From: Sphingobacterium sp. R2
GTDB taxonomy: Bacteria > Bacteroidota > Bacteroidia > Sphingobacteriales > Sphingobacteriaceae
DNA length: 64,000 nt
Direction: 5' to 3'
Assembly (NCBI RefSeq): GCF_040760075.1
Contig: NZ_CP142884.1
Span: forward strand, 1,178,001 to 1,242,000
Shown here: positions 18,703 to 27,863 of the stretch, piece by piece
How positions within the stretch are numbered: position 1 is the first letter of the stretch
Layout of the letters: each line of letters begins with the position of its first letter
Notes under the pieces: generated by a model
Told to the model about the DNA's origin: nothing
The model's database searches: none
The model's input: only the letters and a program-made list of their open reading frames with translations
Made by a program: the position numbers and the translations under genes

Positions 18703-19466
18703 TGGACAATAAGCATTATAATGCCGGATACTTGATGGATACCGGTGATTTTCTTAAACAATTGAAAATACATTCATACACTCCTTTTAATTCGATTAAA
18801 GAGGGTGTGGTTGTCGATCTTGGTTGTGGCACTGGGATGGATGCCATCAACTTGGCGAACATGCTGGGTGATAACGTACTAGTCGTTGGTTTAGATCATG
18901 ATAACAACCTAATTGAGCATGCGAAATCAAGCGCTGCAAACATAAAAAATGTGGACTTCGTTCAAGGTGAGGTTTACAAACTTAGCTTTCCAGACAATTC
19001 CATCTCCGGTATTAGAATGGAACGCGTTGTACAACATCTATTGGAGGCACAAAAAATGTTTGCCGAGGTTCACCGTGTTTTGATCGAGGGTAAACCGCTG
19101 GTTATCGTTGAGACCATCTGGAATAGTCTGACATTTTATAGTAAACACGTCGGTATTGAGGCAAAAATATGCCATTATTTGACCGATGAAAAAGTTAATA
19201 ATGGCTGGGCCGGAAATAAATTAACCTCTGATCTATTAAATCAAGGTTTTAAACACGTAGAATTGCAAACATTTTGTATGGTTACTCGCTCGAAAGAAGA
19301 AGCTAACCGGTATCTATTTTTAGATAAAATCCTTCTAGAAATGGTCGAAAAAGAACAATTGAGCACCGCCGAGATGGAGGAATTTCAAAAAGCATTGGAT
19401 CAAGCTGACGAAGCGGGCTGCTTCCTTGTCTCTATGAATTTAGTTATCGCAGAAGCAAAAAAATAG
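18702..19466 (+). CDS. Class I SAM-dependent methyltransferase
   Basis: A 254-residue methyltransferase of the UbiE-like small-molecule type. Motif I is VDLGCGTGMDAINLA (near residue 38), motif II VVGLDHDNN (near 64), motif III FPDNSISGIRMERVVQHL (near 100), followed by FAEVHRVLIEGKPLVIVE. The substrate is unknown. The ATG at 18702 overlaps the acyltransferase stop by one base; a GTG one codon earlier is also possible. It lies 9 bp before the histidine kinase start, so all three are likely made together. Confidence 0.85.
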   Translation: MDNKHYNAGYLMDTGDFLKQLKIHSYTPFNSIKEGVVVDLGCGTGMDAINLANMLGDNVLVVGLDHDNNLIEHAKSSAANIKNVDFVQGEVYKLSFPDNSISGIRMERVVQHLLEAQKMFAEVHRVLIEGKPLVIVETIWNSLTFYSKHVGIEAKICHYLTDEKVNNGWAGNKLTSDLLNQGFKHVELQTFCMVTRSKEEANRYLFLDKILLEMVEKEQLSTAEMEEFQKALDQADEAGCFLVSMNLVIAEAKK

Positions 19467-19475
19467 CATATTGTG

Positions 19476-21626
19476 ATGAGATGCTGGCTTAATCTAATTT
19501 TCCTATTTATCTGTACATATAGTTCGCCTTGTTTTGGAGAGGTAATTATAGAACACCCAACGCAGCGTTTATTGATCGGATATGGCCTAGAACGCTACGA
19601 AGGCAATGGACAGCCTAATTTTGCAGACACTTCGGGTTCATCCTTCCAATCTTTGGGCAGCAAAGTCCCCAATTTAGGTACATCATCGTCTGATATTTGG
19701 CTCCGGTTGCCGATGATAAATAAGGGCAAAGATAAACTTGAGCTCCTTCTCGAGATCTCCTATCCTCTTCTTGACGAGGTCGAATTATTTATACCATCAT
19801 CAGATGGGAGTTATAAATCGATCAAGCTGGGAGAGCATCGCCCTTTTTCGGCTAGAAAATATAAGGTACCCAATTACGCATTTGACATTCAATTAACAGG
19901 GAATAAGAAAACCATATTTTTTATTCGAGTTAAGAGTACCGAACAGATTATTCTACCAATCTATTTAAGTAACGAACGAAGTTTCTTAAAAGAAATGAAT
20001 GATGATAGCTTATTAAGCGGTATTTATATCGGAATCGTCTGCATCATGGCAATATATAATTTATTTTTATTTTTCTCTGTTCGGGAGAGGGGCTATCTAT
20101 ATTATGTACTATATGTTCTCTGTGCAGGAATAACACAAATGGGAATTAAAGGTTACAGTTTTCAATATTTATGGCCAAATTGGACATATTTCGCAACAAA
20201 AGGGCCGATTATTTTTGGATGTCTATCAGGATTATGTGCCTTACTTTTTGCAGATTCATTCCTCCAATTATCGAAAAATGCTCCTAGATCACGGCGTGTG
20301 ATCACTTTTTTTATTGTCCTCTTTGCCATTGGTGTAATTCTTACGCTATTAAACCTTACACAACTGGCATTTACAGTGATGCAATTAACAACTGGAGCAG
20401 GGTCTTTATTCGTCCTTTACTTATCCTATGGTGTGATGATAAGAGGCTATAAGCCCGCTAAATATTTTGTTTATGGTTGGACGGTTTTATTGTTGGGTTC
20501 AGTAGTATTCTTACTAAAGGACTATGGCATCCTACAGTACAACGATTTTACAAGCAATGCGGTACAAATTGCTTCCGTTGTTGAAATGGCTCTATTATCA
20601 TTCGGTCTCGCTTATAGTATCAATATCTTAAAAGAAGAGAAAGAAGCGTCACAAGTCAGGGAATTAGCGATTTCATTAGAAAACGAAAGATTAATACGTG
20701 AGCAAAACATAGTGTTGGAACAAAAAGTGGATGAGCGAACACGTGAATTGACACAATCTAACGAGTCTCTACAGACCACGCTTACGCACCTAAAGGAAAC
20801 ACAATCTCAGCTTGTTGAGGCTGAAAAGATGGCGTCCCTTGGTCAGTTGACAGCCGGTGTTGCCCATGAAATCAATAACCCTATCAATTTTGTCACATCG
20901 AACGTTGCCCCATTAAAACGTGACATAAAGATGATCTGGGAAACACTGGAGGAAGTGGAACGTATTGCCTTTAAAGAGGGTATATCGGATACGGAAAAAC
21001 AAATTCAGATCAAAAAATTTAAAGACGATCTAGATATTGATTATTTAAAAACAGAGGTAGATTTTTTATTAAAAGGTATGCACGATGGAGCTCACCGTAC
21101 CGCGGAAATAGTCAAAAGTTTACGGATTTTTTCACGTGTGGATGAGGATACATTAAAATTTGCCGATCTGAATGAGGGACTTGAATCAACGATGGTTATT
21201 CTCAATAGTCTATTGAATAACACAATAGAGGTTGATAAGATCTATGGAAATATGCCAAAAGTAGAATGTCATGCAGGTAAACTTAATCAAGTATTTCTGA
21301 ATATTGTTACAAATGCTATTTATGCTGTAAATAAAAAATTCAACCACGAAATCGGTGGAAAAATATATATTGAGACCGGAGTTTATAGCGATGATTCTTC
21401 AGTTTTTATTAAAATCGCCGATAATGGTATTGGTATTCCAAAAGAAATTCATGAACGCATTTTTGAACCATTTTTTACAACGAAAGACGTCGGCGAGGGG
21501 ACTGGTCTGGGAATGTCCATTGCCTACAATACTATTGCAAAACATCATGGTCGGATTGTTTTAGATTCAAAAGTGGGGCAGGGTACAAGTTTTACACTAA
21601 TCATTCCAATTCAGCAGAATGATTAG
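19476..21626 (+). CDS. 7TMR-DISM sensor histidine kinase
   Basis: A 716-residue membrane kinase. A signal peptide (to about residue 20, PCFGE) precedes an extracytoplasmic DISMED2-type beta domain (about 30-170), which in relatives is thought to bind carbohydrates or other small ligands. Seven hydrophobic helices follow (about 180-390). A long coiled coil (395-455) leads to the HisKA box QLTAGVAHEINNPINFV with His464, and then the ATPase domain with NIVTNAIYAVN, ADNGIGIPKEI and GEGTGLGMSIAYN. There is no receiver on the protein. The start ATG at 19476 is 9 bp after the methyltransferase stop; a GTG directly before it is also possible. The receiver-kinase hybrid follows 81 bp later. Confidence 0.9.
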   Translation: MRCWLNLIFLFICTYSSPCFGEVIIEHPTQRLLIGYGLERYEGNGQPNFADTSGSSFQSLGSKVPNLGTSSSDIWLRLPMINKGKDKLELLLEISYPLLDEVELFIPSSDGSYKSIKLGEHRPFSARKYKVPNYAFDIQLTGNKKTIFFIRVKSTEQIILPIYLSNERSFLKEMNDDSLLSGIYIGIVCIMAIYNLFLFFSVRERGYLYYVLYVLCAGITQMGIKGYSFQYLWPNWTYFATKGPIIFGCLSGLCALLFADSFLQLSKNAPRSRRVITFFIVLFAIGVILTLLNLTQLAFTVMQLTTGAGSLFVLYLSYGVMIRGYKPAKYFVYGWTVLLLGSVVFLLKDYGILQYNDFTSNAVQIASVVEMALLSFGLAYSINILKEEKEASQVRELAISLENERLIREQNIVLEQKVDERTRELTQSNESLQTTLTHLKETQSQLVEAEKMASLGQLTAGVAHEINNPINFVTSNVAPLKRDIKMIWETLEEVERIAFKEGISDTEKQIQIKKFKDDLDIDYLKTEVDFLLKGMHDGAHRTAEIVKSLRIFSRVDEDTLKFADLNEGLESTMVILNSLLNNTIEVDKIYGNMPKVECHAGKLNQVFLNIVTNAIYAVNKKFNHEIGGKIYIETGVYSDDSSVFIKIADNGIGIPKEIHERIFEPFFTTKDVGEGTGLGMSIAYNTIAKHHGRIVLDSKVGQGTSFTLIIPIQQND

Positions 21627-21707
21627 TGTAACTATAAACTTAAAATAGTCAATTAACTATTATTTTTTCATATCTTTTGTAAGGGAATAAAACCATATAA
21701 TAAAATT

Positions 21708-22793
21708 ATGCAGAGGGAGTTTGAAATACTATATATCGATGATGAAGCCAACAATTTAGTTAGCTTTAAAGCGAACTTTAGATACGATTATACGATCTAT
21801 ACAGCATCGAACACAACTGAAGCTGAAAAGATACTTCATACTCATCCGGATATTCGTATCATATTCTGCGATCAACGCATGCCTGATGAGATGGGCATTG
21901 ATTTTTTACACCGCATAAAAAAAGACTTTCCAAAGCCAATCCGTATCCTTCTAACAGCTTACGCCAATATGGAAACTGTAATTGAAGCAGTCAATAAAGG
22001 ACATATATTTAGATTTGTTCGTAAACCCTGGATGAATGAAGAGATTGTTTCGGCTATAGAAGAGGCAAATAAATTTTATGTTGCAAACTCCATGCTTGAA
22101 GTAAAAAATCGCGAGCTACAAAAGGCTTATGATGAATTAGATAAGTTTGCTTATAGTGTTAGCCACGATCTTCGTGATCCCTTGACCGGAGTTCTTTCCG
22201 CTGTGAAACTTGGACTGGAGTTTGACAGCGTAGACCGAATTCATGAGTTGCTCTCGCTAATGGATAGTTCATTAGTTAGTTTAGACGCCTATATTGACAG
22301 CCTACGTGACTATTATTTACTAAGAAGAGGCGAGCTACTGCTGTCCGAGATAAATTTTGAAGAGCTCTTCGGCAATATACGTCAATTTTACAGCATGTAT
22401 ACGCAAAACAAAGATGTAGCCTTTGAAATTTCAGTGGATCAAAAGGAGACTTTTAATGGAGACAAGGCACTTCTTGAGCTCATTTTACATAATCTTCTTT
22501 CTAATGCTTTTAAATATCAAAGTAAGGGGCGAGAGAATCAATTCGTCAAGCTATCTGTTTTGGTATCACAACGTAAAGCCAAAATAGTTGTGAGCGACAA
22601 TGGAATAGGGATATCGCCAGAATATGTTGACGATATATTCAAACTATTCTTTAGAGCTAGTGATCAAGCTAAAGGGATGGGGTTTGGACTCTACAATGTC
22701 CAAAATGCACTTTTGAAGCTCCAGGGAAAAATTGAAGTGCAATCACAACCCGATCAAGGAACAACTTTTACAGTCGTCATACCGAGCAAATAA
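21708..22793 (+). CDS. Receiver-histidine kinase hybrid protein
   Basis: A 361-residue cytoplasmic protein with an N-terminal receiver (1-125) and a C-terminal kinase. The receiver has YIDDEANN near residue 9, the phospho-acceptor Asp55 in FCDQRMPDEMG, LLTAYAN and the switch KPWMNEE. A coiled coil leads to the HisKA box FAYSVSHDLRDPLTGVL with His153. The ATPase domain has LILHNLLSNAFKYQ, VSDNGIGISPEY and GMGFGLYNV. With the 7TMR-DISM kinase upstream it would form a phosphorelay in which the first kinase phosphorylates Asp55. No DNA-binding domain is present. Confidence 0.9.
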   Translation: MQREFEILYIDDEANNLVSFKANFRYDYTIYTASNTTEAEKILHTHPDIRIIFCDQRMPDEMGIDFLHRIKKDFPKPIRILLTAYANMETVIEAVNKGHIFRFVRKPWMNEEIVSAIEEANKFYVANSMLEVKNRELQKAYDELDKFAYSVSHDLRDPLTGVLSAVKLGLEFDSVDRIHELLSLMDSSLVSLDAYIDSLRDYYLLRRGELLLSEINFEELFGNIRQFYSMYTQNKDVAFEISVDQKETFNGDKALLELILHNLLSNAFKYQSKGRENQFVKLSVLVSQRKAKIVVSDNGIGISPEYVDDIFKLFFRASDQAKGMGFGLYNVQNALLKLQGKIEVQSQPDQGTTFTVVIPSK

Positions 22794-22893
22794 TGCTTTC
22801 ACAAACCATTATAGACGATGGAAAGCTTATCATCAAACTGCCAGAAAACATCAACAAAGCTTAAAAGCTTACTTTCCTAAACTTATCTCATTG

Positions 22894-23358
22894 TTACGAA
22901 AGTAGCTTCTGGCGTAACAAAAACTCCAATTGGTCGTTAGAAGTCTCTAGCTGAGAGTTTGTCTCTACAATCTTTTGACGTTCTGCATATACATCATAAG
23001 CGCGCTGAATCGTCTGATCAAGCTCCTCTTCACTCCAAGGCTTATTGAGGTAATGAAAGATTTTTCCTTTATTAACGGCGTCAACAACAGCAGCCATGTC
23101 CGTATATCCTGTCAAAAGGATACGCATAGGGGCAGCATTAATTTTAATAATCTGCTCTAAAAACTCTACCCCAGTCATTTCTGGCATACGTTGATCCGTA
23201 ATAATAACGTGTATTTGATTGTTTTTGACAATATCGATTGCATCAGCGCCACTAATGGCGGTAAATACAGTATACTTTAGCCGAAATGTCGCTTTAAAAG
23301 AAAACAAATTGTTTTCTTCATCATCAACGTACAATATCGAAATCTTCTTGTCTTCCAT
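22894..23358 (-). CDS. Single-domain response regulator
   Basis: A 154-residue receiver protein. YVDDEENN is near residue 11, the phospho-acceptor Asp is in IITDQRMPEMTG (near 56), then LLTGYTD and the switch Lys in LNKPWSEEELD. The C-terminal 30 residues form a coiled coil. It is clearly a paralogue of the receiver in the hybrid kinase next door (shared DDEeNNLfSFKAtFR and DQRMPemtG blocks) and faces it convergently. It has no output domain, so it may act as a phosphate sink or by protein contact. Confidence 0.88.
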   Translation of the reverse strand: MEDKKISILYVDDEENNLFSFKATFRLKYTVFTAISGADAIDIVKNNQIHVIITDQRMPEMTGVEFLEQIIKINAAPMRILLTGYTDMAAVVDAVNKGKIFHYLNKPWSEEELDQTIQRAYDVYAERQKIVETNSQLETSNDQLEFLLRQKLLS

Positions 23359-23563
23359 AAGCTTATCTTCTGAAATACAAATTTACGCAATTAATTTCCT
23401 GAATTAATAACAGATTAAAGAGTTTTATGTTTTCCTAGCAGAAAATATTCGCTGACAAATTCAATAAGCGGATCTCATAGCCAAATTTTATAACCTCCCA
23501 CGCTACTAATAATATTAAGCTAAAAACTGAAAAGAGTAAATTATCTCGTCGTTTTAGAAACAA

Positions 23564-23597
23564 AAAAAGCCATCCTACTCACGTAAAACGGCTTTTT
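23564..23597 (-). terminator. Terminator after tRNA-Lys
   Basis: Inverted repeat AAAAAGCC / GGCTTTTT with an 18-base loop, directly 3' of the tRNA-Lys gene on the minus strand. The transcript would end in a U tract. Confidence 0.65.
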
Positions 23598-23602
23598 GAA
23601 AG

Positions 23603-23675
23603 TGACCCCGCTGAGGCTCGAACTCAGGACCCACAGATTAAGAGTCTGTTGCTCTACCAACTGAGCTACGAAGTC
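23603..23675 (-). tRNA. tRNA-Lys (anticodon CTT)
   Basis: A 73-nt cloverleaf read on the minus strand. The acceptor stem is GACTTCG/CGGGGTC with discriminator A, the D arm is GCTCAGTTGGTAGAGC, the anticodon loop CTCTTAA, and the T arm CTGAG TTCGAGC CTCAG. CCA is not encoded. Confidence 0.95.
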
Positions 23676-23686
23676 ATTCGATAATC

Positions 23687-23717
23687 CAAATGTAAGCTTC
23701 ACCGTAGAAAATGTCAA
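23687..23717 (-). promoter_or_regulatory. Promoter of tRNA-Lys
   Basis: On the minus strand TTGACA (complement of 23712-23717) and TACATTTG (complement of 23687-23694) match the Bacteroidota pattern TTG-N20-TAnnTTTG. The -7 box ends 11 bp before the mature tRNA 5' end. Confidence 0.75.
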
Positions 23718-23812
23718 GTGGAAAAGAATATTTCTTTCACTTTTATGACATTCAAGGGAGATTGCTAATGCATTTGTAATGATCATGCGGACTGTATAAA
23801 GAGTCCTAGAGT

Positions 23813-24073
23813 TTAATTGATCTTCCGCTTTATATTGTACATTGTTTTTGAAACAGTCATCTTTCCCATAATCATTCGCCTAACTTGCATTGCTATCGGT
23901 TTATCCAAATGCATTGATTTCATTTTTTCATTTACAACTTCCTAATCATCCATCTAAGAAAAATCCACAACTATCCTCTTACATTGACCATAGAAATGGC
24001 CTTGCTCCTGTGGAGTCATCTTATCCCAATCTGCCGATCAAGCCTTTTTTACCGCTAAAAGAATCTTTTTCAT
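23813..24073 (-). pseudogene. Decayed small gene with three in-frame stop codons
   Basis: From an ATG at 24073 one frame can be followed for 86 codons to TAA at 23813-23815. It is interrupted by stops at codons 12 (TGA), 40 (TAG) and 44 (TAG) but has no frameshift. The readable parts are MKKILLAVKKA, SADWDKMTPQEQGHFYGQC and KRIVVDFS, then MDD and EVVN. These match, from memory, the N-terminal module of Bacteroidota proteins of the form KPC..W..MT..E.G..C..C.K.VVDF..M.DEE. Each stop is one base from the expected residue: Cys at 12, Lys at 40, Glu at 44. The first Cys of the CxxC is now Tyr28. The remaining C-terminal part is degraded. The gene is almost certainly inactive. Confidence 0.7.
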
Positions 24074-24329
24074 ATGATCTCTTCTTTAGTTTTTTGGAAA
24101 GGATGCAACACAATTAGCAATTTCAAAATTAAATTCAAAAACCCATTAACAACTAATAGACAGAAACTTAAAAATAAAAAACCATTTAAATTCAGCTACT
24201 AATCTCCACAGTACATCCGTTAGAACTAGATGAGTTAAATTATAGAATGAAAAGCGAAGAATAGCAAATACGACAAATGACTAGGTGCGAAAAAATATAT
24301 TCAGGAAAAAAAAGCGTTGCAAAAGAATA
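24074..24329. other. Intergenic spacer with no supported gene
   Basis: About 250 bp of A+T-rich sequence between the pseudogene start and the terminator of the tricorn-like protease. I see no ORF, tRNA or strong repeat in it; it may contain the former promoter of the pseudogene. Confidence 0.5.
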
Positions 24330-24354
24330 GGCTGTTTAACAAAGTTGGACAGCC
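24330..24354 (-). terminator. Terminator of the tricorn-like protease gene
   Basis: Inverted repeat GGCTGT / ACAGCC with a 13-base loop, 35 bp beyond the stop of the minus-strand protease gene and followed by a T-rich stretch in the transcript sense. Confidence 0.6.
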
Positions 24355-24388
24355 CATTTTTATGAAATAATTCTAGTGGATAATAGCA

Positions 24389-27300
24389 TTATTTTATAGA
24401 ACCTAGGATCTCCTTAATTGCTCTTTCCAATTGCGGATCCTTATTTTCCATCCGATCCTGGACTGTATTTTTCACAAGGATATCTGGTGCAACTCCAGTT
24501 TGCTCGAGATCCTGACCATCCAGGGTGTAACATCCCCAAGAAGGAAGTCGATAGTTTGATCCGTCAACTAAGCCTTTTGCTGACGTAAAAATAATCCAAC
24601 GATAGGTCTCGTTACCAATGATTTTACCCAGTTTTAATGCCTTAAAGCCCGCTGCGGTCATTTCTGCATCGCTCAAAGATTGCTCATTAATTAACAGGAC
24701 AATCGGTTTGGCTGCCGGTGCAAAATTACTTTGTGGTGCACGCTTACCGCCACGATATTGCCATTTTAGGTAAGGACGCTGAGACAAGAACCTTAAAACT
24801 TCATCATGAACATTTCCTCCTGTATTATACCTTAAGTCTAAAATAATCCCCTGTTTGTTGTTCTCCTGCTCAGCCATGTCAATCAAAAAGCGTTGCAACT
24901 CGCTATCAGACATATTCTTCATATGGGAATAAGCAATCTTGCTCCCGCTCAACTCGTCCACCCGGCTACGATTGTCTCTAATCCATTGGTCATAAAGCAG
25001 ATCTTTAAAAGCTGCACTTGATACCGGGCGAATATTTGTCTTGATTTCCTTTCCCTTGCGATCGAGGGTCAATTGGATCTCTTCCTCCAAAGAAGGCCAG
25101 GTGAAATAATTATCTCGGTCGGCCTGTGTGTTTAATTTTGTTCCGTTGATAGCAACAAGGACATCCCCCTCTCGAATATCAACTTCCTTTTTTGCAGCCG
25201 GGCCATTTGGGACAATATAGCTAGCCCTGTAGGGGTTAGTGGAATCATAAAGTACACCGATTTCATTCGTTACAAAACCAAACGGTTTACGTTCTTCCTG
25301 CCCCATTGAACTAAAACCCAAATGCGAAGAATTGAGTTCACCCAACATATCATTTAATAGGATACGCAAATCTGTCCGATCGTTTATCCCTGGAAGATAC
25401 TGTTCATATCTCTTCTTAACAGCTACCCAATCTACCCCATGAAAGTGACTATCGTAGTAATTTTCCTCCAGATTGGCCCATGTTTCGTAAAACATTTGAC
25501 TGAATTCCTTCTCAAGATCCCGATTGAATTTAAAACTCATTGTGACCGCATCAAGTTTATTCAGATCCAGGTTATATTTCTGAATTGTTCCTCGGCTCAA
25601 TACGAAGTATTTACCAGCAGCCTCTACAAATTGGCCCATGCCTCCATCAGCGACCTTTTCGGTTTTGGATGGAGTAAACAACTCATATACGGTACGATAT
25701 GCACTATATTTCCCTTCGTGATTGGATGAATAGAACAAATAAGATTTATCTCCCTTTTGTATCACCAAAGGATCAGATTGTGTTCCAAATGCTGGACTGA
25801 CTTGCTCAATTCGGTCACGTAATCCTTCTAAATCCAATTGGACCAAAACGGCTTTCTTGACTTCGGCAGTTGGTGTTGGGGTTGACTTTACCTTGTCGGC
25901 ACCAGTTTTCTTGTTATCCTTAGCAGCATTTTCCTTCTTAGTTGCACCAGTTTTATTTACTGTCGTATCTTTCTTTTCAGGTGTTATAAATAATTCATCA
26001 AACTTTGTGCTACGATAAGGTTGATCAAAGTTGGTCAATGCCATCCGAAAAATACTTGAGTTTTGCATACCGGTAGGGTAGGACGGTTTGGTTCTATTGC
26101 TCGCAAAATAAATGTATTTGCCATCAGGAGACCAATATGGTGCAGCCTCCGTAACACCTGTATTTGTCAAATTTGTCGTTTGCCCATTTCTCAGATTATG
26201 CACAAAGATATCTTGTTCAAAATTGCGTATAGCCGTGAACAAAAGATAATTCCCGTCCGGAGAAAATGAAGGTAAAGAATTTTGAAACGCCCAGATTTCA
26301 TCCTTAACTACCGTCTGGCTTTTCAAACTTGTCAAATCCAGTATACGAACTTCATCACGCCCGCTCAAGTATACAGCTTTTGTTTTATCTGCATTAAATG
26401 TAATGTCACGATTGTTACGCAGATCTTTTGTCAATTGATTTACCTCACCTTTGCCGTCTGCTGTGCGTGAAAACCAATTTTGATACCCTAGATACGTTTG
26501 GTTATAGAGCAATGTTTTACTGTCTTTAAGCCATTTAACTTCCATAATACGCTCGCCCTGACTTGGCATCTGACGAACAAACTTTCCTTCGATATCCGAC
26601 ACAAACAATTCCCCACGGGATACGAACGCCAATTTTTTTCCGTCCGGAGCAACGTCGAAATTACTGATGTTACCTGAAATGTTAAACTCCTTCAGCTTTC
26701 CTAAGACCTGGTTGCGGTTAAGGGCGATGCTAGGCTGCATTGTTTTCTTTGCATTGACAACGTAAATATAAAGTTGGTACCCCTTTTCAAATGCGACTTT
26801 ACTACCATCTGCCGCGACAAACGGGCGTTTGATCGATTCTGGGAAAGAGGTCAATTGAGTTTTTGTCCTTCCCGCTATTTGATAGAGGTTGTACTCACCA
26901 TTGCTTTCGTCGGACACATAATATATATTTCCCTTCTGGTCTACTGTCGGCCAAAAATCTTTACCAATATAATCCGTATACTGGTGAAAAACTTTTGTTT
27001 TGGGATTATAAGCCTTAATATCTGGATTGAAAGCTCCTTTATAGCGTTTGCGGTTCACTGAACTATAACCTTCCCAGCTGTCATTGAACAATAATTCGCC
27101 TGATGGTGTGGGCACCACATTGCTGATATAATTAAAGATATGGAGAAACAATCTTGTTGCCGTTCCACCATTCAAGGCAACCTGAAAGGCACTCATTCTA
27201 TTATAACGGGATGAGGTAAAATAAAGTGATTTACTATCCCAGCTCCAGCTGTCCACTTCATCCGAAGCATCATGATGAGTAAGCTGACGAATATCTCCAC

Positions 27301-27592
27301 CCGCCAGCGGCATCACATAGATATCCATATTACCATTTTGATTGGCTGAGAATGCCAGCCATTTTCCATCCGGAGAAATGCGCGGATTGATCTCGTTTCC
27401 TTCCATTCCGGTCAGCCGAACAGCAACCCCACCTTGACTGCCCACTTTCCAAAGGTCGCCTTCATAGCTAAATACCAATTCTTTACCATCGGGACTTAGT
27501 GTCGGATGGGATAGAAATGTGGGTTGCTGGGCAACAACAGAGGCTGTTCCAGCATAGGCCAGTAGTATACTTAAAAATAGTTTCTTTATCAT
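24389..27592 (-). CDS. Tricorn-like S41-family peptidase
   Basis: A 1067-residue exported protease. The start at 27592 (MIKKLFLSILLAYAGTASVV) gives a signal peptide ending AQQ; 43 codons further upstream are open but carry no signal. The N-terminal half has TolB/WD40-like propeller repeats (LSPDGKELVFSYEGDLW, ISPDGKWLAFSANQNGN, and several SPDGKY repeats). A Lys/Thr/Ala-rich linker near residue 560 is followed by a core domain, a PDZ domain (NGTKLNTQADRDN) and the S41 catalytic part with LDLRYNTGGN and the nucleophile-like NEQSLSDAEMTA. Tricorn-type enzymes degrade peptides. It is a paralogue of the gene at 50781-54099 and is intact. Confidence 0.9.
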   Translation of the reverse strand: MIKKLFLSILLAYAGTASVVAQQPTFLSHPTLSPDGKELVFSYEGDLWKVGSQGGVAVRLTGMEGNEINPRISPDGKWLAFSANQNGNMDIYVMPLAGGDIRQLTHHDASDEVDSWSWDSKSLYFTSSRYNRMSAFQVALNGGTATRLFLHIFNYISNVVPTPSGELLFNDSWEGYSSVNRKRYKGAFNPDIKAYNPKTKVFHQYTDYIGKDFWPTVDQKGNIYYVSDESNGEYNLYQIAGRTKTQLTSFPESIKRPFVAADGSKVAFEKGYQLYIYVVNAKKTMQPSIALNRNQVLGKLKEFNISGNISNFDVAPDGKKLAFVSRGELFVSDIEGKFVRQMPSQGERIMEVKWLKDSKTLLYNQTYLGYQNWFSRTADGKGEVNQLTKDLRNNRDITFNADKTKAVYLSGRDEVRILDLTSLKSQTVVKDEIWAFQNSLPSFSPDGNYLLFTAIRNFEQDIFVHNLRNGQTTNLTNTGVTEAAPYWSPDGKYIYFASNRTKPSYPTGMQNSSIFRMALTNFDQPYRSTKFDELFITPEKKDTTVNKTGATKKENAAKDNKKTGADKVKSTPTPTAEVKKAVLVQLDLEGLRDRIEQVSPAFGTQSDPLVIQKGDKSYLFYSSNHEGKYSAYRTVYELFTPSKTEKVADGGMGQFVEAAGKYFVLSRGTIQKYNLDLNKLDAVTMSFKFNRDLEKEFSQMFYETWANLEENYYDSHFHGVDWVAVKKRYEQYLPGINDRTDLRILLNDMLGELNSSHLGFSSMGQEERKPFGFVTNEIGVLYDSTNPYRASYIVPNGPAAKKEVDIREGDVLVAINGTKLNTQADRDNYFTWPSLEEEIQLTLDRKGKEIKTNIRPVSSAAFKDLLYDQWIRDNRSRVDELSGSKIAYSHMKNMSDSELQRFLIDMAEQENNKQGIILDLRYNTGGNVHDEVLRFLSQRPYLKWQYRGGKRAPQSNFAPAAKPIVLLINEQSLSDAEMTAAGFKALKLGKIIGNETYRWIIFTSAKGLVDGSNYRLPSWGCYTLDGQDLEQTGVAPDILVKNTVQDRMENKDPQLERAIKEILGSIK

Positions 27593-27813
27593 GTTATCTA
27601 GGAGGCTCATAATTTTTTGCCAATACAAAGTTAAAATAGGTAGTGAACAAACCACCATGAAATAAAGAAGATTTTTAATCCGATCGTGTTTAAAATAAGT
27701 CAAAACAAATGTGTCGCACATAAATATCTTCTGCTTAGACCGACATAAAGTAGCAGCATATTAACGTACCTATCTCGAAATCTAAAAGTTTACGTATTTT
27801 TTGACTCAATATA

Positions 27814-27844
27814 TTCTTTAATGAAATACTTATCCTTAACTTTG
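27814..27844 (+). promoter_or_regulatory. Predicted promoter of the MFS transporter
   Basis: TAACTTTG at 27837-27844 matches the Bacteroidota -7 element TAnnTTTG. Twenty bases upstream TTC (27814-27816) is one base from the TTG box. The start codon follows 19 bp after the -7 element, so the leader would be short. Confidence 0.5.
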
Positions 27845-27863
27845 CACCCTCAAATCAGAAACT

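Noticed and set aside
23890-24117. 75-residue plus-strand ORF
   Set aside because: It is antisense to the decayed gene at 23813-24073, whose minus-strand translation shows family-like motifs; the plus product has no recognisable feature.
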